From: an uncultured Bacteroides sp.
GTDB lineage: Bacteria > Bacteroidota > Bacteroidia > Bacteroidales > Bacteroidaceae
Reading direction: 5' to 3'
DNA length: 51,556 nucleotides
Assembly: GCA_949300425.1 (NCBI GenBank)
Contig: CASGED010000003.1
Coordinates: 1-51,556, forward strand
Positions 33,751 to 42,179 of the stretch are shown here, in pieces. The notes beneath the pieces were generated by a model that saw only the letters and a list, made by a program, of their open reading frames with translations, searched no databases and was not told the origin of the DNA. Position 1 is the stretch's first letter, and every line of letters starts with the position of its first letter. A program made the translations under genes and the position numbers.

Positions 33751-34014
33751 ATGACAGAAGAAACAAATACCGAGAACTTACGCTACACTGAAGAGGAGTT
33801 GAAAGCTGCTATTTTGAAAAAGAAAGAAAAAAACGCTTCCTTCTTCTTCGCACTTGCCCAGTTGGTTTTTACCGCCTTCGTGATTGGCGGACTGGCTATC
33901 TACTTCACCGATTTCGTCCTATCATGGCGAGTTGCGGTGACCTTTGTTTGCGGCATCGTCATGGTCTGTGCGTTCTATTGGTTAGCCAATACGTTTTTAA
34001 CTATAAAAAGATAG
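33751..34014 (+). CDS. Small two-helix membrane protein, 87 aa
   Basis: An 87-aa protein beginning MTEETNTENLRYTEEELKAAI, a charged cytoplasmic N-terminus. Two hydrophobic helices follow (FFFALAQLVFTAFVIGGLAIYF, then RVAVTFVCGIVMVCAFYWLAN) and a short basic end. No family is recognised. ATG 33751 is preferred to upstream starts because a -7 box lies 24 nt before it. The next, even smaller membrane gene begins 5 nt after its stop, so the two are likely cotranscribed. Confidence 0.65.
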   Translation: MTEETNTENLRYTEEELKAAILKKKEKNASFFFALAQLVFTAFVIGGLAIYFTDFVLSWRVAVTFVCGIVMVCAFYWLANTFLTIKR

Positions 34015-34019
34015 ATACA

Positions 34020-34127
34020 ATGAATGCAGGTTTTTTTGCTATCGTGTTGCTCACTGCTTTTGTCGTTGTGGTGGCACTTATCGCCCGAACAGAGAAGGGT
34101 CGCAAATGGATGACGGGCGAACACTAG
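34020..34127 (+). CDS. Small single-pass membrane protein, 35 aa
   Basis: The 35-aa frame reads MNAGFFAIVLLTAFVVVVAL as one membrane helix, followed by a basic soluble tail IARTEKGRKWMTGEH. It begins 5 nt after the 87-aa gene and ends before a strong terminator, which supports a real two-gene unit. Function unknown. Confidence 0.5.
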   Translation: MNAGFFAIVLLTAFVVVVALIARTEKGRKWMTGEH

Positions 34128-34150
34128 AAATATAGCCGCCCATGAGAGAT

Positions 34151-34199
34151 CAAAAGGCACAGTGCCCTACATCAATCAGGTAGGACGCTGTGCCTTTTG
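34151..34199. terminator. Bidirectional intrinsic terminator
   Basis: CAAAAGGCACAG (34151-34162) pairs with CTGTGCCTTTTG (34188-34199), with an inner CCTAC/GTAGG extension. It lies between convergent genes. Confidence 0.85.
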
Positions 34200-34209
34200 T
34201 ATGTACTTA

Positions 34210-35475
34210 TCAGTCGGTGATGAGCTTTGTCAGATACCCCCGCAAGTCCGTCCAGCGGTAGTAGGGGCCGGAAGCGGGTGCCAGTCCGGAAAGACGCACT
34301 TCATTTTCGTTGTGGAGCAGCAGCACCAGCACGTCGCCGTCCGAGGCGCGGCGGAAGAAGATGAACTGCAGGTTGGCAGCCATGGGCGACACGCGGTAGT
34401 CCTGCCAAGCAAGGTGGAACCGTTCGGGATCGGACTCGCGCCCGTCGCAGCCTTCCACGCCCATCAGAGCCAGCAGGCGGATGAGGTGCGTGTCGTGCCC
34501 GAAGCGCAGGTCAGCGCGGGGACGTCCGGAGGCAAGGGCACGGTCGGCGCTCTCTACGATGTTGCGCAACAAGTGTGCGGCCTGCCGGGGCATCAGTCCC
34601 TTGTTCAGCGGGGCGCAAGCGTTGCACACGTACATGCGGGCGTTGACCAGCCGCCAGAGGTCGAACAGCTCGTCGTAGGTAAAGAGGTCGAAGAAGCTGA
34701 CGCCCCGCAGGTGGTCGCAGTTCTGCATGTCGATGGCTATCCAGTAAAGGCCGTCCATCAGGGCACGAGCCTCGGCCTCCGTCAGGCGGGAAGAGTCGGT
34801 CAGCAGCGCGCGGGTGAAACGGGCGGGACGGATGTGCTCCTGCTCGAACTGCCGCAAGCCGGCACGCCACGAAGCGGTGTCGCTACAGAAAGCCTCGGCC
34901 TCGGACGAAGTATAGGCAATATAGTCCATGTACTGCTGGTAGGCGCGGCGAGAGACCCGCAGGGCCGGATTCTGTTCCTTCAAGGCTTCCGTAAAGTAGC
35001 TCATGCTCATGGCGCAACGCAACGACGTGGACGAACGGGCGTCTACCACCGCACTGTCGGCAAAGACTTCGGGGTAAGCGCGATACATACGCAGGGCAAT
35101 GTCATGATGTTGCCGCTCGCCCAAAGGAGTGATGTTGCCGCTACGTCCGCGGGCATCTTCCCACACCACGTGCAGGCGCCGGCGCACATCTTCGCCCAGC
35201 GGGGTCAGCCCCTTGCATTGATAAAGGGAGTCGAACGCATCCACCACCACTTTGTAGTGCTCGTCCGCCGTGCGCCAACGGGAGCCGTGACGGCCGTAAT
35301 GGGAAATGTAGACGGGCACGTAGCCCGCGGGAGCCGGCGTCCGCACGCCCTCAGGAGCGGGATAGGCGTAGTAGATGCTGCCCAATTGCTCGGGCGTGGG
35401 TTTCGTCTGCGCAAAAGCCGACAGAGCCATGCAGAAAACTGCCCCAATAATAAGTAGTAGTCTTTGAGTCTTCAT
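34210..35475 (-). CDS. Histidine-type acid phosphatase, secreted
   Basis: A 421-aa protein with a signal peptide (KTQRLLLIIGAVFCMALSAFAQ). The catalytic motif is RHGSR (residues 62-66), whose His63 forms the phosphohistidine; the proton donor is His327-Asp328 in FGHDTH. The overall pattern resembles the histidine acid phosphatase/MINPP-type phytase branch found in Bacteroides. MINPP enzymes usually have HAE instead of HD, so a general acid phosphatase or phytase is more likely. It acts in the periplasm or outside the cell. It is the last gene of the minus-strand series and faces a terminator. Confidence 0.85.
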   Translation of the reverse strand: MKTQRLLLIIGAVFCMALSAFAQTKPTPEQLGSIYYAYPAPEGVRTPAPAGYVPVYISHYGRHGSRWRTADEHYKVVVDAFDSLYQCKGLTPLGEDVRRRLHVVWEDARGRSGNITPLGERQHHDIALRMYRAYPEVFADSAVVDARSSTSLRCAMSMSYFTEALKEQNPALRVSRRAYQQYMDYIAYTSSEAEAFCSDTASWRAGLRQFEQEHIRPARFTRALLTDSSRLTEAEARALMDGLYWIAIDMQNCDHLRGVSFFDLFTYDELFDLWRLVNARMYVCNACAPLNKGLMPRQAAHLLRNIVESADRALASGRPRADLRFGHDTHLIRLLALMGVEGCDGRESDPERFHLAWQDYRVSPMAANLQFIFFRRASDGDVLVLLLHNENEVRLSGLAPASGPYYRWTDLRGYLTKLITD

Positions 35476-35513
35476 ATTGTGTTTCTGTTTTTTGCTTCAA
35501 TGAGTTTTTCCGT

Positions 35514-36920
35514 TTACTTCACCGTCACCTCCGCGTTGACCTTCTTCAATAACTGGCCGGAAGCGGCGGCGGGACGTTCATCCCCCCACGTCAGACGCGG
35601 ACGATTGATAAAGATGTCATCGGCGGTATCGATGTAGAAGCCATACACTTGGTCGTGCACGAAGCCTTCGCCGTCGCAAGGACGCTTGTCGTACACGCCG
35701 CCCGGATAGTCCGTACGCTTCAACAGATGGATGTCCACGTCGTCAAAGTAGATGTGGTTCACCTTGCCGGGCACGTCACCGCCGACAAAGACGCCGTTCT
35801 CGCTGATGCACTTGACGCGGCTGAACCAGATGCGGCTCACCTCACCGCAACGGCCTTCAGTGGCCCCCTTGGGGAAACGCCAACCGGCATCCTTGTGGTT
35901 ACCCACGGCACGGGGATAGGACGTGACGTAGATGGGTTCGGCCTTGCCCCACCACACATCCGACCACAGACGACAGTCTACAATCATGTTGTCGAACACA
36001 ACGTTGGTCACCGTCCCTTCGTCACGGTTCTGGATGCCGATGCCCCGGTTGCTGTCGCGGATGATGCAGCCCGTGAACAGCACGTTGTTGATAACGTCCA
36101 TATTCTCAGATCCTATCTTGATGGCGCACGAGCGGGAAACCATGGTGCAATTGGTCACCACAACGTCCTCGCACGAACCGTATTCCTCGAACTCGCGACG
36201 GTTCTTCAGGCAGATGCAGTCGTCGCCGCTCTCGATGTAGCAGTTAGCGATGCGCACATGGCGGGAATGGTCCACATCGATGCCGTCGCCGTTGCGTATC
36301 TTCAGGTTGTTGCGGATGCTGACGCCGTCTATCACCGCATCCTTGCAGCCGATGAGGTGCACCGTCCAATAGGGGCTGTTGCAGATAGTCACATCCCGGA
36401 TGACAAGGCGGTCGACAGCCTCTAATGTCAGCACATGTGGACGAGGGTCGAAGTCGGTCACGGGCTTCAGTTCGTAGGAGTCTTCCAATTCCTTGCCCAT
36501 GAAGGCCACGCCGTTGCCGTCGATGGTACCCGTGCCTGTTATGGAGACCTGCCGGAGGTTCTTGCCGCTGATCCACATCATGCCCTCGCCCCGGTTCTCG
36601 CGGAAGGCGCTCTCGGTATAGACTTTCTCGTCCGGATTGGCCAGCAGGCGCGCATTGGCTTCCAGATGCAGCTCCACGTAAGAGGCCAGTTTGAAAGGAC
36701 TGCACATAAAGGTATATCCCGCAGGCACTAATACGCGCCCGCCGCCGGCCTGCGAACAGGCGTTGATGGCTGCCTGCACGGCCACAGCATCGTCCGTCTG
36801 CCCGTCGCCCACGGCTCCATAATCTCTGATGTCATACACATTACCCGCCTGACGGCCCGTCCCGCAAGCGGAAAGCATCACGCAACAAAGCGCGAAAAGA
36901 AACAACTTTGCATTTACCAT
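35514..36920 (-). CDS. GH28 family glycosidase, lipoprotein
   Basis: A 468-aa protein with a lipoprotein signal (LFLFALCCVMLSAC). The body is a right-handed parallel beta-helix beginning VYDIRDYGAVGDGQTDDAVAVQAAINAC. GH28 active-site motifs are NGDGIDVDHS (the NTD-type Asp) and SGDDCICLK (paired Asp), with SCAIKIGSE following. GH28 enzymes cleave alpha-galacturonosyl linkages in pectins; the variation here (for example WWGKAEPIYV) suggests an exo-acting or atypical member. ATG 36920 is used because it lies in the shared leader element also found before the acyltransferase gene. Confidence 0.85.
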   Translation of the reverse strand: MVNAKLFLFALCCVMLSACGTGRQAGNVYDIRDYGAVGDGQTDDAVAVQAAINACSQAGGGRVLVPAGYTFMCSPFKLASYVELHLEANARLLANPDEKVYTESAFRENRGEGMMWISGKNLRQVSITGTGTIDGNGVAFMGKELEDSYELKPVTDFDPRPHVLTLEAVDRLVIRDVTICNSPYWTVHLIGCKDAVIDGVSIRNNLKIRNGDGIDVDHSRHVRIANCYIESGDDCICLKNRREFEEYGSCEDVVVTNCTMVSRSCAIKIGSENMDVINNVLFTGCIIRDSNRGIGIQNRDEGTVTNVVFDNMIVDCRLWSDVWWGKAEPIYVTSYPRAVGNHKDAGWRFPKGATEGRCGEVSRIWFSRVKCISENGVFVGGDVPGKVNHIYFDDVDIHLLKRTDYPGGVYDKRPCDGEGFVHDQVYGFYIDTADDIFINRPRLTWGDERPAAASGQLLKKVNAEVTVK

Positions 36921-36950
36921 TTTACTATTCACGATTTACTATTTATAGCT

Positions 36951-38387
36951 CTAATCATCTGTCATCACACAATTTTCGTAACGGAACGCCTCGTATTTAC
37001 TGCCCGGGGCTTTCGTCCCTTCCACGTCCTCTAACTTCAGCCCGTCAATCCGGCGGAAGAGGTATGCGCTCTCCCAAGTCGGTTCGGGATGCCGCTCGTT
37101 CCAATGTACGCTGCAGTCGGTCAGCGACAAGCCGTCAATCCCGTCGAAAAGGAAAGCATTGCGCGAACGTTTGTCCACAGCCGCTTCCGGCTCCATGAAC
37201 AGCTGCACACGGCTCAATCGGACGTTCTTCAGCCGGTTGCTGAAGCCTTCCATGCGGATGCCGCTCTGTCCGTAGGCTATCACATTGTCTATGACCACAT
37301 TCTCGATGCCGCCGCCCGTGGGATGTCCGTCGCGCTGCTGGATGGTGAACCACAGCGGGTCACCGTTGCCCCACCAGAAGGTCTCCTTGCGCACCGTACG
37401 GATGACCAGGTTGGAGAATAGCACATTGCGCACCGTACCACCGTCGCGCACAATCATGTTCAGCCCCCGGTTCGCTCCGCTGATGACGCAGTTACTCACG
37501 GTGATGTCCTCGAAATCAGCATGCGACTCGGTCCCTATCTTCAATGCGGCCGATGAAGAGGTCAGGATGCAGTTTGTCACCGTTATAGCCTTACAGGGAC
37601 TTGCCTTCGCGCTACGGGTCGTTTTCAGACAAAGCGCGTCGTCTCCGGTATCTATGCGGCAATTGCTCACCGTCACATAACGGCAAGCGTCTATATCCAG
37701 CCCATCGGCGTTGACACCGTTATGCCGGTCGGAAGCGATGTACAGGCCGTCTACGTTCACCCGCTCGCAATCCTGCAGATGCACGGACCAGAAAGCGGAC
37801 TCCACCACCTGCACGTCACGGATACTGACGTCCGTACAACCTGTAAAGTTGATGATACCCGGAGAGGGAGGCACCCGCCGGATTTTAGTCCGGTAATCGG
37901 CACCGTACCTGACAGCATTGGCCACTTCGCGCCCCGTCACCGAGTCGGCCGGCGTGGTTGTAGCCGCTTCCCGCCGATATGACTCGCGCACGGCCCGGCC
38001 ATGCAACGTGCCGCGCCCGCTAACCGAAATGTTGCAGGCGTCCGTCGCCCCTATCAGCATTTCCGCGGTGGTTTTATCTGTCGCCGTCAACGCACGTGAA
38101 CCGGTTTGGAAGTCTTCGGCCCGACGGCTGGCATAGAGCGTCGCGCCACTCTCCATATGAAGGTTTACATGACTCTTCAGCACGACCGTCCCGCTCAGGT
38201 AATTCCCGGCCGGAATCACGACCGTTCCTCCTCCCTTTGCCGCACAAGCGTCAATGGCCGCCTGTATGCCCCGCGTGGACAACACTGCGGTATCGGCCAC
38301 AGCACCATAGTCCAGGACATTGAATGTCTGCTGGCTCCAAAGCGGAATGCAACAGAGACTAAACAAGATGAGAAGACATTTATTCAT
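36951..38387 (-). CDS. GH28 family glycosidase, secreted
   Basis: A 478-aa protein with a signal peptide (NKCLLILFSLCCIPLWSQ). The beta-helix starts FNVLDYGAVADTAVLSTRGIQAAIDAC. The catalytic region has VNADGLDIDACR and DTGDDALCLKTT, the two acidic sites of GH28, with SSAALKIGTES following and FWWGNGDPLWF later. It is a paralogue of the preceding-locus GH28 and probably acts on a related galacturonide or rhamnogalacturonan-like bond. It lies 30 nt upstream of the first GH28 on the same strand. Confidence 0.85.
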   Translation of the reverse strand: MNKCLLILFSLCCIPLWSQQTFNVLDYGAVADTAVLSTRGIQAAIDACAAKGGGTVVIPAGNYLSGTVVLKSHVNLHMESGATLYASRRAEDFQTGSRALTATDKTTAEMLIGATDACNISVSGRGTLHGRAVRESYRREAATTTPADSVTGREVANAVRYGADYRTKIRRVPPSPGIINFTGCTDVSIRDVQVVESAFWSVHLQDCERVNVDGLYIASDRHNGVNADGLDIDACRYVTVSNCRIDTGDDALCLKTTRSAKASPCKAITVTNCILTSSSAALKIGTESHADFEDITVSNCVISGANRGLNMIVRDGGTVRNVLFSNLVIRTVRKETFWWGNGDPLWFTIQQRDGHPTGGGIENVVIDNVIAYGQSGIRMEGFSNRLKNVRLSRVQLFMEPEAAVDKRSRNAFLFDGIDGLSLTDCSVHWNERHPEPTWESAYLFRRIDGLKLEDVEGTKAPGSKYEAFRYENCVMTDD

Positions 38388-38404
38388 TTACTATTTAACT
38401 ATTT

Positions 38405-38452
38405 ACTATTCATTCCTCATTCTTAATTCTTCATTCCTCATTCTTCGTCATC
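38405..38452. repeat. MKN-type dispersed repeat at a gene end
   Basis: The plus strand repeats ATTCCTCATTCTT and ATTCTTCATTCCTCATTCTT between the GH92 stop and the GH28 start. The repeat extends into the GH92 coding end, where it encodes the last few residues. Confidence 0.55.
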
Positions 38453-40752
38453 ACGTCCGGCGGACAATCTTCCGGTCGGCTGCCCCATTCCTTATTGGGT
38501 TCAGGTCCCATCTCTAGTTCCAACGTGCCGCCTGCCACAATGTCGGCATGGCTGATGTAGTTGCGGGTGTAAGGCCAGCCGTTCAGCGTGGCGCGCCGGA
38601 TGTAGATGTTCTCTTCCGAGCCGCCTGAAGTCCGGATGGTGAAAGGCTTCCCGCCTTCGGGACGCAAAGTAACTTCCGGGAACGACGGACTGGCTATCAT
38701 GTAATAAGGAGTACCGGGGCACACGGGATAGAGTCCCATGGCGGCAAACACGTACCAGGCGGACATCTGACCGGCATCATCGTTGCCCGACAGGCCGCCG
38801 GGCACGTTGCCGTATTCGGTACGCATGATGTGGCGCACGGCACGCTGCGTTTTCCAAGGCTGTCCGGCGTAGTTGAACAGAAAAGCTACCTGGTGGCAAG
38901 GCTCGTTGCCGTGCCAGTAACGCCTCTCGCTGAACATGGAGTCCAACTTGCTCACATACGCCTCACGTCCTCCCATGAGCTCCATCAGGCCGTAAGGATC
39001 GTGGGGCACGTACCACGTGTAATGGCACGGCGCACCCTCGGTAATGAAACGGGCGAAGTGGAAGGCGTTATCCTCCGTAAGGAATGTGCCGTCGGCACGG
39101 CGGCCTTGAGCGTAGCCGGTACGCGGATCGATGACGTTCCGGTAGTTCCCGGCACGGCCAAGCAGCGTGTCGCAATCGGCAGTACGCCCCAATGCATCGG
39201 CCACCTGCGCTAAGGCGAAATCGTCGTAAGCGTATTCCATCGTCCGGGAAACTTGTTCGCGGGTATGGAAAGCGTCCAGAACACTGTCCTCCAACGGGAT
39301 GTAGCCGTACTTCAGGTAGGAAGCCAGCGCACGCCGTCCCATGCCGTCGCGGTATTCCTCCACCGTGGCCGGACTCTCGAAAGCGTTCCGGCGCATACCT
39401 TCGTAAGCTTTCCGGATGTCGAAGTTACGGATGCCCTTTACGTATGCATCGGCCATGGCGGCGGTGCAGTGGTCGCCTATCATGGCGGCGGTATAGCTGT
39501 TCCAGCAGGGGAAGATGGGTAGCCAGCCGCCTTGCTCGTACTTCCGCACCAGCGACTGCATCATCTCGCCTCCCCGTCGGGGCGTTAGCAGGTTAATCAG
39601 CGGATGGAGCGCGCGATACGTGTCCCACATGCTGTAGTCTTCGTAATAAGTCTCGCCTTCCGCCAACTGCCGGACGGGTTCGCCCGTGGCAAACGACGGG
39701 TAGCGGCCGTCCGCATCGTTAAAAGTGCGGGGCAAGAAAGAGGCCCGGTAGAAAGCCCCGTAGAACTTGCCCAACGCATCGGCGTCATTGCTTTTCACCT
39801 CCAGGAGCGACAGACGTTCTTCCCAAATCCGCGCCAGTTCGTCACGGGTACGGTCGAAATCCCAATGCGGAATCTCCACCTGCAAGTTCCGTCCGGCTCC
39901 TTCTCCATCCACAAAGGAGGAAGCCGCCTTCACCAATACTTCCTCACCGGCCTGCACGTCAAACTCCACGTACGCACCGATGCCCCGTTCATTGCCCGCT
40001 TGCGCCACGCCGGGAAAACATTGTCCGCCCCGGTAAATGCCGTACGCCGTAAACGGTTTCCGCAGGGCCACCACGAAGTGCCCGCTATAACCGGCAGGCT
40101 GTCCCCAACCTTGGTAAATGCGGTGCACGGGGTTGTAACCGCGTATCACCCGGTTCAGCGTATCAATCTCGACAAGCCCTTGCCCCTCGTCGCTGTTGGG
40201 GTTCACCACTAAGTAACCTTTGCCGTCCTTGGCGTAGGTGAAACGGAAGATGGCCGAACGGGAGCGTCCCGTCAGTTCCGCCTGTATGCCTTCATCGGGA
40301 AGAAGGACACGGTAATAGGCCGGCTGCGCCACTTCGTCCGCATGGCTGAAACGGGAAGCCCGAGCCGCAGGCTGCGTGCGCAGGCTACCGTAAAGAGGCA
40401 TCAGCGTCATTGATCCATAGTCCTGCGTGCAGCCGCCCGTAATCCAATGGGAATTGCGGAAACCTTGCAGCAGGCTGTCTCTATAATAATAGGGCGCGAT
40501 GCATTTCTGCTCCGTGTCCTGCGTCTGCGGCGTCCAGAAGTTCATGCCGTTAGGCTCCAGCACGGCGGGAAGCGTCTGCCCGTATTCCTCCGAGCCTTTG
40601 CCGAAAAGGCCGGCCGTATGCATGGCGCTGGCCGCTGTACCCACACGGGTGTCTATACAGACCAGACGCCCGCCTCCGGAGGAAACCTCTCCGCACCCCG
40701 ACAGCAGCAGGAGCGGAACCAATGAAAGAATCAATAATCGCCTGTTTCGCAT
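38431..40752 (-). CDS. GH92 alpha-mannosidase, lipoprotein
   Basis: A 773-aa enzyme with a lipobox (LLLSGC). CIDTRVGTAASAMHTAGLFGKGSEEYGQTLPAV is the N-terminal beta-domain. WDTYRALHPLINLLTP and the canonical GNDDAGQMSAWYVFAAMGLYPVCPG form the catalytic domain, whose aspartates act as general base. It should be a Ca2+-dependent exo-alpha-mannosidase on the cell surface or in the periplasm. Its last residues (MTKNEE) are encoded by a dispersed MKN-type repeat that also supplies sequence after the stop. It lies between NagX-like and GH28 genes. Confidence 0.92.
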   Translation of the reverse strand: MRNRRLLILSLVPLLLLSGCGEVSSGGGRLVCIDTRVGTAASAMHTAGLFGKGSEEYGQTLPAVLEPNGMNFWTPQTQDTEQKCIAPYYYRDSLLQGFRNSHWITGGCTQDYGSMTLMPLYGSLRTQPAARASRFSHADEVAQPAYYRVLLPDEGIQAELTGRSRSAIFRFTYAKDGKGYLVVNPNSDEGQGLVEIDTLNRVIRGYNPVHRIYQGWGQPAGYSGHFVVALRKPFTAYGIYRGGQCFPGVAQAGNERGIGAYVEFDVQAGEEVLVKAASSFVDGEGAGRNLQVEIPHWDFDRTRDELARIWEERLSLLEVKSNDADALGKFYGAFYRASFLPRTFNDADGRYPSFATGEPVRQLAEGETYYEDYSMWDTYRALHPLINLLTPRRGGEMMQSLVRKYEQGGWLPIFPCWNSYTAAMIGDHCTAAMADAYVKGIRNFDIRKAYEGMRRNAFESPATVEEYRDGMGRRALASYLKYGYIPLEDSVLDAFHTREQVSRTMEYAYDDFALAQVADALGRTADCDTLLGRAGNYRNVIDPRTGYAQGRRADGTFLTEDNAFHFARFITEGAPCHYTWYVPHDPYGLMELMGGREAYVSKLDSMFSERRYWHGNEPCHQVAFLFNYAGQPWKTQRAVRHIMRTEYGNVPGGLSGNDDAGQMSAWYVFAAMGLYPVCPGTPYYMIASPSFPEVTLRPEGGKPFTIRTSGGSEENIYIRRATLNGWPYTRNYISHADIVAGGTLELEMGPEPNKEWGSRPEDCPPDVMTKNEE

Positions 40753-40772
40753 AAAAATGATAATTTATCTTT

Positions 40773-40881
40773 TAAATGAAGAATGATGAATTAAGAATGA
40801 AGAATTACCATTCGGCGTGATTGTGTACACGGACAGCGCAGCCTAATTCTTAATTCTTCATTTAAAGCGCGCTTGCGCGCT
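40773..40881. repeat. MKN-type inverted repeat and GC hairpin
   Basis: TTTAAATGAAGAA (40773-40785) pairs perfectly with TTCTTCATTTAAA (40854-40866). Next to it AGCGCGC-TT-GCGCGCT (40866-40881) forms a strong hairpin directly after the stop of the minus-strand acyltransferase gene. It probably limits readthrough or stabilises the mRNA end. Confidence 0.6.
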
Positions 40882-40891
40882 AAATTCCCGT

Positions 40892-41971
40892 TTATATCTT
40901 AATATATATCTTCTTTTTATACAACGGATACCCCGCCGCTCCCATAACGGCCACAAACAGCAGGGAGTAAATGGCGGATGCCAAATACGGGTCCGTCACC
41001 ACTGCGTGAATACCTCCATAAATCACCGGCTTGGCATCTGTAGCACCCAACACAATGGCAACCACTTCGCTCAACACATAGAGGAAAAGCGGATTGACAC
41101 CGAACACTTCGAAAAAGCGGCACCAGTTCTTTTTGCCTTGCCCATCGATGAAGTACATCAACGCCGCTTGCAACGAAGCTGCCAGCCCACAGGTGACTAA
41201 CGTGTACGAAGGCGACCAGACGCGCTTGTTCAGCGGCAGAGCTTCCGTCAGCAGGAAGCCTACAGCCATCAGCAGGAAGCCCGTCACGAACAGCCCGATG
41301 ATTTTCCTGTTCAGCGTGTCGGCCTCCATGATGAGCCGTCCGCACAAGAAGCCTATCAGCGTATGGGCGATGGCCGGGAGCGTGCTTACGATGCCTTCCG
41401 GGTCAACGGGCATCTTGGCATAAAGGTGCCCCGTCCCCAATAGGGCACGGTCTGCCACGACCAGCACATTGTTCTCATCGTTCACATATCCGCCTCCAAG
41501 CATCAACAGGGCCGCATAAGCCACAAGGATAATCCCGGCTGTCCATCCCAACTGCCGGGGGCGCAGGTACAAAGCCAGAAGCGACACCACGCAGTAACAC
41601 AACGCGATGCGCTGCAGCACGCCCGTAATGCGCAACGTATCGAAAGCGAAGAATTCCCCGCCGCATATTTGGTCGAACCAATGTATCGCTACTCCTATGA
41701 GGAAAATCAGCACCGTGCGGCGCAGAATCTTCCTCCACACAGCCGCGGAAGGCTGGAACTGGAACTTGCGCAAAGCGATGTACGTGGAAATTCCCATAAT
41801 GAAAAGGAAGAAGGGGAATACCAGGTCGCAGGGTGTCAGCCCGTTCCACGCCGAATGTTGGAGCGAGGCATACGACTGCGGCCCGCCCGCATTGTTCACC
41901 AGTATCATGCCCGCCACGGTGATGCCCCGCAACACGTCGAGGGAAAGCAGGCGCCTTTTTTCATTTACCAT
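40892..41971 (-). CDS. NagX-like membrane acyltransferase (DUF5009/HGSNAT-like)
   Basis: A 359-aa membrane protein with about 10 hydrophobic helices. The start RLLSLDVLRGITVAGMILVNNAG and PCDLVFPFFLFIMGISTYIAL are the signatures of the COG4299/NagX family, related to lysosomal heparan-alpha-glucosaminide N-acetyltransferase. In Bacteroides such proteins often accompany glycan-utilisation genes and are thought to acetylate or move amino-sugar products. Here it sits next to the GH89 alpha-N-acetylglucosaminidase, which makes that idea attractive. The start codon lies in a leader element shared with the GH28 genes. Confidence 0.85.
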   Translation of the reverse strand: MVNEKRRLLSLDVLRGITVAGMILVNNAGGPQSYASLQHSAWNGLTPCDLVFPFFLFIMGISTYIALRKFQFQPSAAVWRKILRRTVLIFLIGVAIHWFDQICGGEFFAFDTLRITGVLQRIALCYCVVSLLALYLRPRQLGWTAGIILVAYAALLMLGGGYVNDENNVLVVADRALLGTGHLYAKMPVDPEGIVSTLPAIAHTLIGFLCGRLIMEADTLNRKIIGLFVTGFLLMAVGFLLTEALPLNKRVWSPSYTLVTCGLAASLQAALMYFIDGQGKKNWCRFFEVFGVNPLFLYVLSEVVAIVLGATDAKPVIYGGIHAVVTDPYLASAIYSLLFVAVMGAAGYPLYKKKIYIKI

Positions 41972-42037
41972 TTGACAATTTACTATTTACTATTTTTTCC
42001 ATTTAAGTAAGCGTACAGAATTAATTGATATCATTTG

Positions 42038-42169
42038 CAGGAGTTAAGAAGTTAAAGAGTTATCACTCCGCTTTGCTCCGTTAGGAGTTAAGCCAATACC
42101 TTTAATTTAGTGCATATGATAAGCCTGCTATCGGCCTAACTCCTTAACTTCTTAACTCCTTAACTCCTG
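42038..42169. repeat. Long TTAACTCC/GGAGTTAA inverted repeat
   Basis: CAGGAGTTAA at 42038-42047 pairs with TTAACTCCTG at 42160-42169. Near-tandem TTAACTCC/TTAACTTC units of 8 nt fill 42138-42167. GGAGTTAAG recurs at 42040 and 42084, 44 nt apart. It fills the gap between the GH89 stop and the acyltransferase start. Confidence 0.6.
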
Positions 42170-42179
42170 AAATTCATCA

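Noticed and set aside
34162-35457. A 431-codon plus-strand open frame opposite the acid phosphatase
   Set aside because: It begins inside a terminator hairpin, has no family features, and mirrors a confident minus-strand gene.
42007-42024. Another IS66-like end starting GTAAGCG
   Set aside because: Only the first eight bases (GTAAGCGT) match; the following bases differ from the 8954 and 23414 copies, so chance is likely.
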